From NCBI RefSeq assembly GCF_037975245.1, contig NC_092578.1, forward strand, positions 17,491,821-17,555,820: DNA of 64,000 nucleotides, read 5' to 3'. Below are positions 41,155-54,083 of this stretch, one piece after another. The notes beneath the pieces were generated by a model, which did no database searches, was not told the origin of the DNA, and saw only the letters and a list, made by a program, of their open reading frames with translations. Numbering within the stretch: position 1 is the stretch's first letter; each line of letters starts with the position of its first letter. The position numbers and the translations under genes were made by a program. The DNA comes from Apostichopus japonicus. Its lineage: Eukaryota; Echinodermata; Holothuroidea; Aspidochirotida; Stichopodidae.

Positions 41155-43370
41155 CTACATGGTCAATAGTATGGAAAATTAGAGATGCCATGAGTGGCCA
41201 TTATTTCAGCTATCAATTGTTGTGGGGAGGAGGGGGGGGGGGGCGGCGAACGGGGGCTCTTTCACCTAGTAAAAAAGACCAAGTACTTTGACGATTTAGT
41301 GATTGAAAATGTGAATCATTTGGGGATGTTAAATGTAAATATGTTGAATATATAGACGCCTTCAAATTAAGCTTTCCTGTGGGTATAATCGTTAAGAGGG
41401 CGCTATGTAGAAAGCTTCAGACACGAGTACCGACTGCAGGTTTCCTATTAGCACTCGAAGGAGACTGAAATATTATTGCAGGTTATACAACTGCCTTTTT
41501 ATTAGTCCTTATTAATTTCCACTAGACCATGATAAAAGTTTGACATATTTTGAGATTCTGAAAATTTTGGCTAATTACTGCCAATTTTTCTCTTCCTCAA
41601 AGCATGAAATGGTGAAACTTTAGAATAAATTAATATTAGGAATCGTCCTCAAGGTCGACATATGTATAGTGGCTGATATTAATATATATCATTACACTCC
41701 TGCTATGGGACGTGTACAGCAGGCTTTTCCTTCCCCCGTCAAAACAAAGGTATGTTCGCGGTGCATATGTTACAGAACCATATGGTCCTATACGCAGATT
41801 TAGTACGCATACAAGGACTAAATGCTTTATTATGGTGATGGAGAGGGGACAGGAGGGGGGGGGGGTTCTGGATCGTGCAAAACTTAACGAATCGAGGATT
41901 AGGGGTTACTGAAATTATGACACATTTTGAATACTAGCATCAGCTTATATTAGAGAATTGATCTTTTATAAGTGGTGTCTGATATTCATAAAGTATGTGT
42001 CCGTCATCGAGGGTCGCTGTGGTTATTCAAGTTAGTCACTTCTTCAGTATTAAAGAGTAACATCAAACTGACACGCCTACCAAAGTCCTTCACAACAACA
42101 AAAACAAAAGAAACCAACGATACATCAACGGCAACAAACAAACAAGCAATTAAGAGAAAACAACTACAAAGGCGATAATGAGAGAGAGAGACAGGATTAC
42201 GTCATTTGAACTCACCACCAAAAAGCATGATGCCTTGGAGATGTTCTTCTATTGCAATACACATTTGTACATGTTTTTAGTCAATTGAATAAATACATAT
42301 ATAGGAAGGCCATACAAAATATTAAACTAGTAACCCCTTCCACATAGACCAGTGCTAGGATAAAGCTTATGTAGAGTTGTTAAACTTGTCCACAACCCTG
42401 TATAAAACATGTATGGAGTAAAAAATAATAACAGTTATTGTAAAAAGCATTCAAGGAAAATTAATATCTTTACTTTTACAATTGGCTTTTTTGTTGTTGG
42501 CAAAAGCATCATCACTTTACACGAACATTGATGGTGAAGCGAGATCATTGCGCTAGTAATGATATGCACACAGTCCAACAGACTATGGTTTGACCGACCA
42601 GTATTACTTGTTTATTTCGGCGGAGAGCCAGCAGGTAAAAAATTGTGGTGGTGGGAGAAGGGTGGGGGTGCCAGGAGTGAGGAAGTGGGACAGTGTATTG
42701 ATTACACCAAGAGGCTTTCTAGGAGGTTGGGATCCCAAGGGAAACCGCAAACCAGGTTGGTATGTCATTGCATCGGCCTTTCACCAATCCCCAACACCAT
42801 TCAATAGGTTTAGCCTCCAACCATACAACTTTCATGTACCATCTTGCTAGAACACTACTGTTAGATTCATACTATGCACATGATTGTCTGCAGCTCTACA
42901 GCATCCTTATGCAGACTGAGATTTGTATAATTAAAAATTTAATAGTTACGTCATATATTTTTTAATATATTTTAATTAAATAATTAAAGTTTAACCACAA
43001 ACATGGCGAAAGTGACTTCAATAACGATCTTGGCTGACAAAGGAAGGCAGGACAGTTGTTTCCATGATGACAAACAACTTTTTTGAATTACAACGGATTT
43101 TGCTGCTAATAGCGAACATGAAAAAGAAAGAAAAGAATAGCAAAGCCAAAGAAAAGAAAAGGAACACAAATTATAAGCAAAAGAGAAAATATCAGCAACT
43201 GTAACCAGATAGTTGGAGATCTGAAGGCATATGAGACTTGGCTGGGAAGACACCTTAACAAGATTGGATGATGGAACATTAAAAAAAAAATCTCTCTTTA
43301 TCTTTTTAGATCAAATTTGATGAAAACAGAAGATGTTTTGAAACATTTTGACTTTTTAACAACACATTCA
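41155..43370. other. No gene seen
   Basis: Poly-G runs near 41231 and 41857, and a G-rich block at 42640-42690. Nothing else recognised. Confidence 0.5.
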
Positions 43371-43382
43371 TAGGAAACAAGA
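43371..43382. repeat. Target-site duplication, left copy
   Basis: TAGGAAACAAGA, identical to 43546-43557 on the other side of the U2-like element. Confidence 0.75.
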
Positions 43383-43545
43383 CACTTTTTTCGAAAAGTC
43401 ACCCAGGAAAGAACCTGGGCACGAAAACCGAACGACTGATCCGCTCTCAACCCCAGTCCCCTTGCATCGGGACTGTGACTGTGTGATCATCGTCGGGTGT
43501 GTATCACCATTCCCCTCGAAAGGGAACAGATACTACACATGATCT
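43383..43545 (-). mobile_element. U2 snRNA-like retroposed element (SINEU-type or U2-derived pseudogene)
   Basis: On the minus strand the element opens AGATCATGTGTAGTATCTGT then TC, matching the U2 snRNA branch-site-recognition region (GUAGUA) with one mismatch over 22 nt, and TGATAC follows 17 nt later where U2 stem II has it. The remaining about 115 nt is not U2-like but is full of hairpins: TTCCC/GGGAA, GGTG/CACC, GTCCC/GGGAC and ACCCAGG/CCTGGGC. It is flanked by an exact 12-bp direct repeat (TAGGAAACAAGA), which marks retroposition. The U2 5' end is missing, so it is not a working U2 gene. Confidence 0.6.
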
Positions 43546-43557
43546 TAGGAAACAAGA
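43546..43557. repeat. Target-site duplication, right copy
   Basis: TAGGAAACAAGA, identical to 43371-43382. Confidence 0.75.
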
Positions 43558-43649
43558 TAATTTGATCATTAATTCCAAAGAAGATAGAAAGTAAATTTTG
43601 TTCATCAAGTAGGAGATAAAACCTTCATAAGTAAATCATTCTCGTATAA

Positions 43650-43796
43650 CATGTAATAACAGTTTAATTATGTCATAACAGTGTAATGGTGTCATAACAG
43701 TGTAATGATGTTATGACAGTGTTATGACATGTTTTGACATGTAATTACAGTGTAATGATGTTATGACAATGTAAAACATGTAATAACAGTGTTGGA
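43650..43796 (+). repeat. Short-period repeat, GTCATAACAGTGTAATG
   Basis: Six to eight diverged units of about 17-18 bp, some with GTTATGACAGTG inversions, beginning about 90 bp from the U2-like element. Confidence 0.75.
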
Positions 43797-45556
43797 GAAT
43801 TCATAGAATTAAAATCGTTGGGCAATTTATCAGTTTTACCCACACGTAATATCTCCCAATATTTCAATTTACTCATGGTGGTGACAATTTTATCTATGAT
43901 TTTGTCTCTGAGATAGATATTTAAACGTAACATCGTTTGACCAGATGCATGTGCACGTAGTTAGGCTCCACCTTGCAAACACTGCTTTAACACTGCTTTT
44001 CAACTAACAAACTTGAATAAAAGGGACATTGTTCTTGAAAAACAAAAGCCCCAAAAAACAGCACCATCATATTATTTAAACAGTCCACTTCAATCCTTAA
44101 TATCTCTCAAAACTTAATACCTAATATATGATTACTTCACAGATGGACACAACTGCTACATTAGAAAAAAAGAAAAGAAAGATGAACAAACCCCCCACAA
44201 AAAACCATAACACAAAATATGTATCTGAAGGTATTTAGCTTAAAACTATAACATCACAAATAGAATCAAACCTAATCACGGTGGAAACAGTTCTTGAACA
44301 AAAACCTATTACCCCTAATACTTATATTAGTTTCTCTGAAACATATTAAACTAGAAATAGCTAGAATAAACCTTTAATTTATTTCAAGAGCCCAACTAGC
44401 TTACTTCTTAAAAGTTGTTAATATATTTTGGGAAGGGAAGGGGCAAGGAGGAGAAGAGGGAAGGGGCTCTAACATGAACCGATGGTCACTTCTTGATGGT
44501 CTCTTCAATCGATGGTCACTACTTTCTTGCCCAAAAGTCGTATCAAAGTTACCTGTAATATCACATGAAACTCTGATAAGGATATCATTAGTTCTTCGGC
44601 CCACAAACTTTTAAGCCCATGACCAAGGATCATCCATGAAGACAAAGCCACGATGCAGTGGACCCCCATCCCTCTCCCCAACCCCTCCCCCACCCCATCC
44701 CCCTCCCCACACTCTGGCAATGGAATTTGATGTTAAAGACAATTATCAATATCCATCAGCGATGAAATCTGTTCATAAAATTTCCCGACATCTGGAAAAA
44801 AATCCTGGGACCCACTGTCAAGAATTCTGAGACCCACTTTTGGATTGCACCCCATAGTATGCGGGCCTTTGGTGTGGACCATCACCTCTGCAAAAAAGTG
44901 GACCATTAACTCTGCAAAATGTGGACCATTAACTCTGCAAAATGTGGACCATTAACTCTGAAAAATGTCAGGCCTGGTTTTGAAATCTTATATTGAGATA
45001 TGTCCTAATGTTTGTACAGCTTCTAATAAAGTCAGTTAAAAAATAAATAATATTCAACGTACCACAAACAAGCCAGCTCACATATTTTTACAATTGCCAA
45101 GAGTTATTAATTAACATAGGCTCCGAATTTTCAATTCTCGCGGGTCCACATTTTCCGGGAGTGATTTTCGAGCCGAAAAACACAAAACAGAGAAAGAGCA
45201 CACAGCAGTACAGATACTCATAAAAACATCTCGGCACGAATGTAGCAACGCTAATTTAACCTTACAGTTAATTTCCTGTACACTACCACCACTCATGAAA
45301 ATTTCTGGGATTATTCATCTGTAAATATTCATCTGTTGAAATTTTGTTTGTCCGCAAATCCATAAATAAAAAAAAGGTGTATTTTTACCACATCCCAGCA
45401 CATTACTGTTGAACCATATTCTCTAGCCACATCTAGTTTTTGGTTATGAAGCTGTGTCTGCCTCAACTGAATAAAAAAAAAACCTGTCGGAACTCAAGAG
45501 ACATCCGAGCAAGATCTTCAGCAGAGTAAATGGAATCCATCCGGGGGGCATCTACA
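43797..45556. other. 3' flank of Rab18; no other gene seen
   Basis: Should contain the Rab18 3'UTR next to 45556. C-rich block at 44660-44710. No clear minus-strand AATAAA in the first few hundred bases after the stop. Confidence 0.5.
44875..44966 (+). repeat. 23-bp minisatellite, GTGGACCATTAACTCTGCAAAAT
   Basis: Four tandem units; the first and last are slightly diverged. Confidence 0.88.
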
Positions 45557-45673
45557 TCACAGGACGCTGCAATACCCCGAACAACCCTCTCCTCCAGACT
45601 GCCCTCCTCCCGTCATGGACACACCCCTGTTGCCTTTTGAATCACTTTCCCATAATCCTGGAGTCTGGATAAT
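45557..45673 (-). CDS. RAB18: Rab18 exon 7 (terminal coding exon)
   Basis: Encodes [10 protein letters not shown] and the Gly-rich hypervariable tail ending GYCSVL, then TGA. The acceptor has an 11-T polypyrimidine tract before CAG. The tail closely follows the Rab18 C-terminus known from vertebrates. Confidence 0.96.
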   Translation of the reverse strand: MIQTPGLWESDSKGNRGVSMTGGGQSGGEGCSGYCSVL

Positions 45674-48600
45674 CTGAAAAAAAAAAAGAGAACAATTGTA
45701 ATCATTGATCGACGTTATCAGAGGAGGGCAGGTGATCTTCTTTGAAATTAGTTCCAACTGTTAATCACATTATTATTATTTTATTTCTTCTGAAGAAAAA
45801 AATTCACGCTTATGAAATTCAATACTTCGGAATGGGGGAACTTAAGCGATGATGTCACACCCATTTCAAATTCTTTTGATTGACCGACTCGGTGCTATCG
45901 TCCCCTAGCCCTACGTCAACATGTTTCCACGACCAGACTACAGGATTGTAGCGAGCACTTACTTCTACTTGTACTCTAGAGTAGTTTTCTGGACTGGTAA
46001 CTCTGTCTCCTGGATTTGTACTCAAATTCAGGGTGAAAATGCAACAGTGGCGGAGAAAGTAGTGCAAAGAAATGTACAAGTATCTGTACTCATGCATTAC
46101 AATTGAGTGTTAGCTCAGTGGTTAACGCCGGTGTCTTCCAATCATTGGGTCCCGAGTTCGAGTCACTCCGAGATTAATGTATGTCGTCCAGTTACAGAGT
46201 TGTTGACAATTGACAATTCATAATCATGGACGTTAAATATGAATGTAAGAGACTGACTTCGGTCAGCTTGCGGCTTTGATAAGCCAATGAGGCTTCTTCG
46301 CGAGTTCCTGATTGCAGGAGGATCTAAAATACATACATACATACATTCATACATACATACATACATACATACATACACACATACACACATACATACATAC
46401 AAGCATACATACATACATACATACATACATACACACATACATACATACATACATACATACATACATACATACATACATACATACATACATACATACATAC
46501 ATACATACATACATACATACATACATACATACATACATACATACATACATACATACACCCATACATACATACATACATACAACCTTGTACTCATACTCAT
46601 ACCGAGGGAAATGCATTTGTACTCAAACTGTTGTTCTCAGAATATCTCTTACAATTGTGACGCGCAATAGTCTCCCATGATCTAGCAAAAGTCGTACAGG
46701 CTTTCAGGAAACGGTTTGCGAGGCTTGCCAGTTTTGAGCCAGCTCACCAAACCAATTATGTAAAACTTAGTTTGCAAAATTGTCAAAGTAAATCAACATC
46801 CCTCCTAGATGTTTTCACCAACCTAATGAGAGTTACACAGTGACTGATATTATTTAAAATGAAGCTGATTTGAACAGTCTATCAAAAAATATCGATTAAT
46901 TCCTCAGTCTGTTACGAACCTATTTTACACCTGTAGACACTCGATTCTTAACCCTTAAAAGAATATATTGTCGACAAAATATTATAGACTGCAAATGATC
47001 TTCAGATTTACTTTCAATTATAATTATTTTTAAAATTCGAATTTTTACGTCATAAACACGTAGCGTGCGTTCCATACAGCGTCGTGTGCAGCTAAGCCAG
47101 TGGAATGCCTAGGGTGTGGCACTTGTCAAACACGCATTTCACTCGGTTCTTAAGCATAATTCACAATGTGATTGATTCTTAACACTGTATGCTTGTTACC
47201 GAACGATTCATAACGTTAGTAAATCGGATGCCAAAAATTCTTCTATCAAATCATTTCTGCCTTGTTTGAATCTGGCATGACGAGGATTTACACACACCTA
47301 TTTGACAATCTCTCAAACATACCTTTTTTCATGTCATTCCTCTATCTAATACATACTTTTTCCACCGATTCTCCAGACGACAATAACATACCTTTTCGAC
47401 TAATTCTTCAAAAGCACACTGGACGCCGTCCCTAGTTTTGGCACTGCACTCGATAAATAACGTAGAATGTTTCCTAGCAAACCGGAGGCCTTGGTCTCGT
47501 GAAATTTCTCTTTTATCCTGGAGATTAAAGCAAAGAAAACAATTAAAAAACCCTAAAACATGAGATTCATTCATGGTCAAAGTGATACCATGTTTACCTC
47601 AGTGAAATTCTTATGATTTTGATTTCCAACAAAAACAATATTCGTTTGTAAGTTACTTCGGTAGTGGTTGTATCCTACAAAGTGTGTAGTAAGCATACTT
47701 TCACAGTAGACAGCTGCATTTTAAAATCACACATTTACAAAGGCAAATTATGCCAATATACAGAGCACAAGAATATATTGCGATGAAAAAAATTAAGAAA
47801 CAACAAGGATCGCTGGATTATGAAGACACAAAAATGTGACCGGTTTATAATTTTGAAAACAATTTTCTTTTTTACACCCTCACCTTATCAATTTTGTTTC
47901 CAACTAGCATTTTGACGATGTCGCTTTTGGTCGAGTAGGTGTCTAATTCGTTAAGCCACTGGTCAAGCTTTTGGAAGGTCTGGCTATTACTTACATCGTA
48001 GACTGAAAAATCAAGGATGGGGGAAAAACAAACATAATAATTAAATTCATGATTCCAAATTTAAAACAGCAAATCAAAATAAACATTAAAAATTAGGAAA
48101 AGAAAGGAAGATAAAAGGCAGACTGACAAAATGTGTCCTTCGTGACAGAAATGGTCTTTTTTCACAGAGATTCCTACCTTGGTTTTTTGATAAAATGCGT
48201 TGGTATATTTGATTTGTTCCCTGGTATTCACCCATTTTATTTTTTGCTTGGTTGCCCCAATTTTCACCTTCGTGAGATCGGCGATCCCTCCGGTGGTGAA
48301 TGTGTCGTGGACTGGGGAATGGGTCTTTGAAATTTTTATACAATTAGGTAAGTTTTTTGTTGCAGAACGTAATGCATCCCCAAGATTTTTTCAATTTCAG
48401 TATCAGAAATACTTTTTTCCTCCGAATTTTTACTGGCGACCCTAGAAACTGGTCAAAACCCCCCACTTTGTATGTACCAGGATTCTTAACTATTAAACCA
48501 TCTGATTGGTTAAATGAAATTCAAAATTAAAACGACAAAATGGAGCCAAAGAGGCTTACTATTCTGCACAAGTTTTAAAACCTGTTGGTACGAAACTTTG

Positions 48601-51600
48601 TAGGAAACTGTTTAAAATGATTAAAATTCTTTTGGCAGTCAAATACCTTTACTGAAGTTAAAGTAGAACGATAGAGACAGAAAAAAAATCTCTCATTTTC
48701 ATATATAATGTAGTTTATACGTTACCAAGCAACACATTTTTTTAATTTTCCAAATAGCACACCGGAAAGTTATAAAAAAGGGAATTTAAACATCGTTTTT
48801 TTGTCTCCGTAATTTAGGAATTTGCAAACACTGCAACGACCTTGAACAGCCCTCAGGTCAGTGAATGACTTCACTGTGATGATCTTTTCTGTTGTGAACT
48901 GTTCAGTACGGAGCTGTGCGTGCATTTCGTGTCAGCATGACTGTTATTTTCCAGGGTAATGTTCAAGACATAAATAGATAATGAATATCATGGTGTTTCT
49001 TGACTCTTCACCACGTGTTTACAAGTTTTTTTTTACAAAATTTGCGGCGATTTCGCAACGATTTCCCATTATCTGAAGAGGTAACTCGCAAGCTGACCCA
49101 AAGTAACGTAAATCTCAAGATCATGTTTTTGGCGGGTTTTATACAGAGTGATGTATAAATGTGCTCACTTACCAGTCAAACTGGCACAATAACAATAGTG
49201 ATGATAGTCTCAAACGTAGTTTAGTATAACATCCCATAGAAAATCCAAAGTTCTAAACAAAGTAGATTCGCTTGTATGCACTAGGCCTACTGTAAAACAT
49301 AAACGTTCCTTGTTCCGTGCGTCATTAAATCCAACAGAAAGGTTTCATTGAGCTTGAAATTCAACCGCATTTGAACTCAATCGAGTAGTTAGTCTAGCTC
49401 GAACAATTTTCTCACTACATGCAATGCCTATTGCATTTATTCACATGCATGCCTCGTGGTTTGGGCTTCAGGAGGAATCGTATCCTAGCCCAACTTCACG
49501 TAGGTCCGCAAACGGTACTTTCACACTGTGCAAACATAAGTGTCAGTGTGCGCAACCGTAAGTAATACTTACACGATGTTTTGTTTCGCTCGAGCATACA
49601 CACATTTCCCATTCGTATTACATTTAAAGTGGTTTGGAGGGTATGAACACATCTCTGCCCAAAAAAACTCTGCCTAAGTGACGTCCATGCCCCAATTGAA
49701 ATTTGCACGTGGATTCTCTCCTCACATAGTCATTAGGTTGTTCACGTCTGACATGTCTTCCAGTTCCAACATTTACTGTTGCATTTATCGGGATATATAT
49801 AAATAATGCAGCATAAAAGCATCAATCTTTCAAACTTTTTTTACTTTAGTGACCTTGCCACACGCAAATTTCAATTGGGCCCGAGATGGCTCTATGACCG
49901 ATTATTCCATAATTTACATTGGGGCAGTTGGCTTCACTAAAACGACAAGAAAAAGCAGGAACAATAACACCTTATTAAAATTAGACCGTTAAATGTCTCA
50001 CGCAGTGTATCAAATCTCCTCTCTGGTTTAGGTTGTTTGTCGAGTCCAATATAGAGTAGGTTGCAACTAAACTTACACACTAAGTGCACACTGCTGAAGT
50101 ACACTACGCCGAGCTCACTTTGTTATCATCATAATGACGTCACATGTCACTGTAGATCATGTGATCATCATATCGCTGTTCGCGAAAAGCCCAATTTTTG
50201 TTTAAAAAATCAACGAGTTTAGGAATTTTTTTCTAAGCCTTTCCCAACATCGGATTGACTTGAATTTTCACATGTGTAATATGGAAACCAACTAGAATAC
50301 TCTTGAATAAAATCGTATTTTTTCGTCGATGCTGAAAAATCACTATCGTTCATCTTTAAAATGTACGCACATGTGGTACTTACCTAATATAACACCTTGA
50401 GCACCTCTGTAGTAACTGGGAGTTAGTGTGCGAAATCTCTCCTGACCAGCTGTGTCCTAAAGTAAACCAAATTTAAAAAATAATAATATGATATTTATTG
50501 GTATTTAGAGCATACATATCAGAAAGTTTTTCAATGGTACATGACTAACTTTTGTTCTCAATGTTATTATGCTTTGGTTAACTGCCTCAATTGCCATTTT
50601 TTTTTTAAAACTTAAAACCCTTACCATATTTTATATATAAAAAGTATTAAAAAAATTAAAAAAATATTTTAAAAATATAAAATATATTTAAAAAATAAGA
50701 ACAAACAGGGAGGGCTTCATGATGCTGCTGTATTTATGATGGTATTGATGCTATTGTATTTAACACACCTTTATACAAATATTGACTTACCCATATGGCT
50801 AGTTTAGCTTTGTTGCCATCCACTGTTAATGACTTCACCTTGAAATCCACACCTGCATATCAAAACAAGACAACCAAACGATATTATCAATTTGGAATAT
50901 TATTTATATATACAGTACCACATTTGTCTAACCTGTCTTAGGACAAACAAAGCTTCAAGGCAAAAGATTTTTTCTTTCTTTTCTGATCTTCATTGGTCCG
51001 ATCGTTTATACACTTCACACATTCTCATTCAATTCAACCAATACAAGCTATTTCAATTTCTTAAACCTTAATATTGACAATTATGAGGTTAAGATTATAG
51101 GATTACAACGATATTTGCAACCCATTTGAAGGCAAAAGGTACTTCATCCCATGCCTAGATTGATTAGAGTAATTACTAACATTTATTTGGTTATTTTAAA
51201 GCGATATTTAACTAATCTTTCTTCACTATCATGAATGCATCTTTTGCAGTGAACCTGATAATTTTGAGCTGGTCGTCTCAAGGGCGACCTGAAAACTGTC
51301 TTGGATTTCAGCACCCCTCCCCCACCCTCAGTGTTAAGTTTCAACATTTGCACCTGGATAACATCATCTAGATACAATACATTACCTATTGTGGCTGCTT
51401 GTTCTGGATCAAACGTATCATCTGTGAATCTGAGTAACAAACTGAGAAGACAAAAACATCATAAATGAGTCTTTATTGTATTTTCACCCGAACGAAAAAT
51501 ACTGAGTCATGTTGAAGTGTCACTCACAAAGGTTAAAATAGTAACTTTTTATGAATCATGACAACCGACAATTTAATGCAGATGAAGATCCCAACATGAA

Positions 51601-52766
51601 GTGTGTACCTAAGCAAATGTTGTCTGGATAACAAATGTAATAATAATATCACCATGCAGGATAGATTTATGCATGACTGAAGACTTTCATGAGCAAGTCT
51701 CAAATTTTTGTTATAACGAAGCAACCCAACAATAAAGAAAGAATATAAACAACTTCCCCTACTTAGTAGCAAGGTTAATCCATTTGTCTTTTTCACATAT
51801 AACCAAACTAAATATGACATCATTGAACCATACATGCAATGGTTCTCTTTTCTTCAGACGCTTGTTTTCTGTTATTTGGGCCTCTGTAACGCTAATTTAA
51901 CGTTTTAAAGTTGAATTTCTTAAGTTATCACGTTTTTTCAGAATGAAGCAAACCCAGCAATTGACATGCATCTACAGTATGTGATGGAAAATAAAGAATA
52001 TAAACAACTTCCCCAATAAGTAACAAAATATTTATCCATTTGCAACATTTGCAAGTGTAAATATCACAGATCATTGAACGATATATATGCTTGACCAATG
52101 CAGTCTTTTCCCCCCTTCAGAAGCCTCTGCTCTGTTAATTAGTTCTTTCAATGCTCATTTCTAATGTTGAAGTTCTAAACTTACCATGACCTCATACAGG
52201 CACTGGTTTCAATGTTAACATTAGAAGTTAACTTTATCTTGAAAAATATGACAAGGAAAACTAAGGTGTTTTATATAAATACATGGCTTTTGTTGAGATC
52301 ACGAACAACATGAAGGCTTGACACTGCTATGGAAAAGCTCTTGTGTGTATGATAGACGTGTAAACTACAATATGTTAACATTACAATTTAATACCATTAC
52401 TATACTAGCCTCACTTAGCCTAAATCGAAGTTAGGCTTAAGTCTAACGTTACTGGACTTTGTAATTGTGATACCAGAAAAAGCCTATACATTACCTTGTT
52501 TAGGAAACCTTCAATACACGTCGTTGATTGTGCTTAGCCTACACAGTACTAGTAGTACCAGTAGGATGGTAATGACGTTACACAGTACTGCCATTTCACT
52601 AAGCATTAGGCAACAATATTATTATTAAAGTACGTAGCCATACTGTATGAAACACATTAGCCTAGGCGGAGTATTACGTTATATTCAAGGCCTACCTGGA
52701 TTTACCAACACCACTTTCACCAATAATGAGAATTTTAAGAGTTGTTAAACAGTCGTCGTCCTCCAT
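45557..52766 (-). CDS. RAB18: Rab18 small GTPase, complete, seven coding exons
   Basis: Rab18 is a prenylated small GTPase of the ER and lipid-droplet surface, acting in ER-Golgi traffic and lipid-droplet dynamics. Joined exons (minus strand): 52766-52696, 51441-51386, 50852-50791, 50456-50384, 48002-47884, 47517-47392, 45673-45557. Lengths 71, 56, 62, 73, 119, 126 and 117 nt give 207 residues plus TGA; vertebrate Rab18 is about 206. Every intron is GT-AG and the phases agree. Visible motifs: P-loop GESGVGKS at residues 16-23, switch I Thr41, DTAGQ at 64-68, NKID at 123-126, ECSAK at 150-154, and C-terminal CSVL with Cys204 as the prenylation site, as in Rab18 orthologues; Cys200 also present. 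An in-frame TGA three codons upstream supports the start. The last intron carries an antisense tRNA-SINE with a long (TACA)n tail. No TATA box or clear poly(A) signal was seen. Confidence 0.96.
46104..46580 (+). mobile_element. tRNA-derived SINE, family 1, copy b, with very long (TACA)n tail
   Basis: tRNA-like head at 46104-46172 with A box TAGCTCAGTGG and B box GAGTTCGAGTC. The body (CAATTGACAATTCATAATCA, GACTTCGGTCAGCTTGCGGC) matches copy a at 18.0-18.3 kb in reverse complement. It ends GGAGGATCTAAAATACATAC and then about 250 bp of CATA repeat. It sits in the last Rab18 intron, antisense to the gene, and interrupts a TGTACTCATACTC-type repeat that continues on both sides. Confidence 0.82.
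46329..46580. repeat. (CATA)n microsatellite forming the SINE tail
   Basis: About 63 tetranucleotide units with a few CACA, AAGC and CCCA interruptions. The long open frames here on both strands are repeat artefacts. The tail is much longer than that of copy a and probably expanded after insertion. Confidence 0.95.
47392..47517 (-). CDS. RAB18: Rab18 exon 6
   Basis: Encodes 42 residues from [10 protein letters not shown] to FEELVEK and holds the G5 motif ECSAK. Acceptor TCTCCAG|GATAA, donor AAAAG|GTATGT. Confidence 0.96.
47884..48002 (-). CDS. RAB18: Rab18 exon 5
   Basis: Encodes [10 protein letters not shown] through MLVGNKIDK, including the guanine-specificity motif NKID. Acceptor TTTTTCAG|TCTAC, donor ATAAG|GTGAGG, ending after residue 127. 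Confidence 0.94.
50384..50456 (-). CDS. RAB18: Rab18 exon 4
   Basis: Begins with the G3 motif DTAGQERF and runs through switch II ([12 protein letters not shown]). Acceptor TTTAG|GACAC, donor TTAG|GTAAGT. One base of the next Val codon is left over. Confidence 0.95.
50791..50852 (-). CDS. RAB18: Rab18 exon 3
   Basis: Encodes [20 protein letters not shown] then Trp, the beta2-beta3 region. Acceptor ATGCAG|GTGT, donor ATGG|GTAAGT, ending on a codon boundary after residue 63. Confidence 0.94.
51386..51441 (-). CDS. RAB18: Rab18 exon 2
   Basis: Encodes [13 protein letters not shown] and switch I up to ATI. Acceptor TCTCAG|TTTG, donor ATAG|GTAAT. It enters with one base completing Ser24 and leaves one base of the Gly43 codon. 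Confidence 0.94.
52696..52766 (-). CDS. RAB18: Rab18 exon 1
   Basis: Residues 1-23 plus two bases. It starts MEDDD and contains the whole P-loop. The donor is CCAG|GTAGG. The upstream in-frame TGA at 52773-52775 fixes the start. Confidence 0.95.
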
Positions 52767-54083
52767 ATCACGTCAAGAAACTGCGAATTTTTGGCAACTG
52801 TCACTAGCAGTATGAACTTTAGCTTTATTGCGGATAACTAGTATAGGTTTACACTACAGTATTCAATGTAATTGTCAGTGACGTAACAAGATAGGTCAAC
52901 GTTGTTTTGATACCAGAAGGTAAAGTGTTAAAGAATATTTAAATATTAAAAACTAATTAATAACTTGATAAGCTAGAATTATGGCAAAATAATATAAAAA
53001 ATTATATCTAAACAGATTTTGTGTAGTAATCATACTTTGTAACTACATGAGATACTATTATTAGCATTTAGCTATTGCCCGCCCTTACTTAGAGCAGCCG
53101 AGTTAGTCATGATTGACACTAACGTTTTGCAGAAATGTATAATTCTGTAGTTTATCGACTTCCAGTTCTAGTGAATCTTTGAATCAGCAGTGTAAATCCT
53201 GGCTATAGTGTACGGAAGACTAATGCGGCCATACCCTAAAAAATATAAACCACGGATACATACATAAAAGACAAACTTTTATGACGTAAAACAACAACTT
53301 TTTTTGCTAGCAGCAATAACCAAAAATTTGTCCCAAATCTCCTTAAATAAGTGTTTTATATTTTACGAATTATGACTGATGGCATGTAGGAAATGAATTA
53401 AGAAATAATTTAGGAGATGTTTAGCCACCTGTGTAATGGTAGTATGGCACGAAACTTTTTTCCTTCACGTTTCTGTGTTAACGAACCCAATTTTACCCTG
53501 CTCAGATGGGGATGATCAATGTTTATTGTTAGAATTACTACTAGTAGTATATACCTCGCTTTTTTTTATTGTTTGAGAAATGTAAATATGAACCTAGCAT
53601 ATTTAGGAATGCCTTTAAAACACATTAAGTACTTCGTAAGCTTAATGCGTTCCCTGTAATAAATTGTTATCTTAGATTTTAAATCATGTTTTCGCTGTAT
53701 GTTTATAAATGCTTCGGAAGTTTGTGAACCGATCTCCACACATGAAAACTACCCGTACATAATGCACGTGCATATAGCGAACCATTTTACTCAGTTAATT
53801 CGCATTATAACTAAGCAACAGTTAAGTTTCGTAAACGGTGCCTGGCCATATCCCCAACGTAACTACATCCAAACCTGAAGTTTTGATTTGGCACTGAATC
53901 TCGACAATTGCGAAATACGATGGAAAATTAAACAACGGAAGCAAATATTTAATGCATGTATGTGATTCCAAACGGTATCATTCATTCCAATGAACGTTGT
54001 ATGTACAAACAGCACACCTTTGTAATGCAATGACGTATGTAATTATCGACACGGTTAAGCCAATGGCCGTTGGTTCGACTTTC
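52767..54083. other. 5' flank of Rab18
   Basis: Expected to hold the Rab18 5'UTR and promoter. No TATA box stands out. A TGACGT half-CRE lies 5-10 bp before the Rab18 ATG. Confidence 0.5.

Noticed and set aside
43383-43545. Functional U2 snRNA gene
   Set aside because: It lacks the U2 5' end, the Sm site and the conserved 3' stem-loops, and is flanked by a target-site duplication.
46163-46680. Frames of up to 145 codons encoding MYVC/HTYI repeats on both strands
   Set aside because: Pure translation of the (CATA)n SINE tail.
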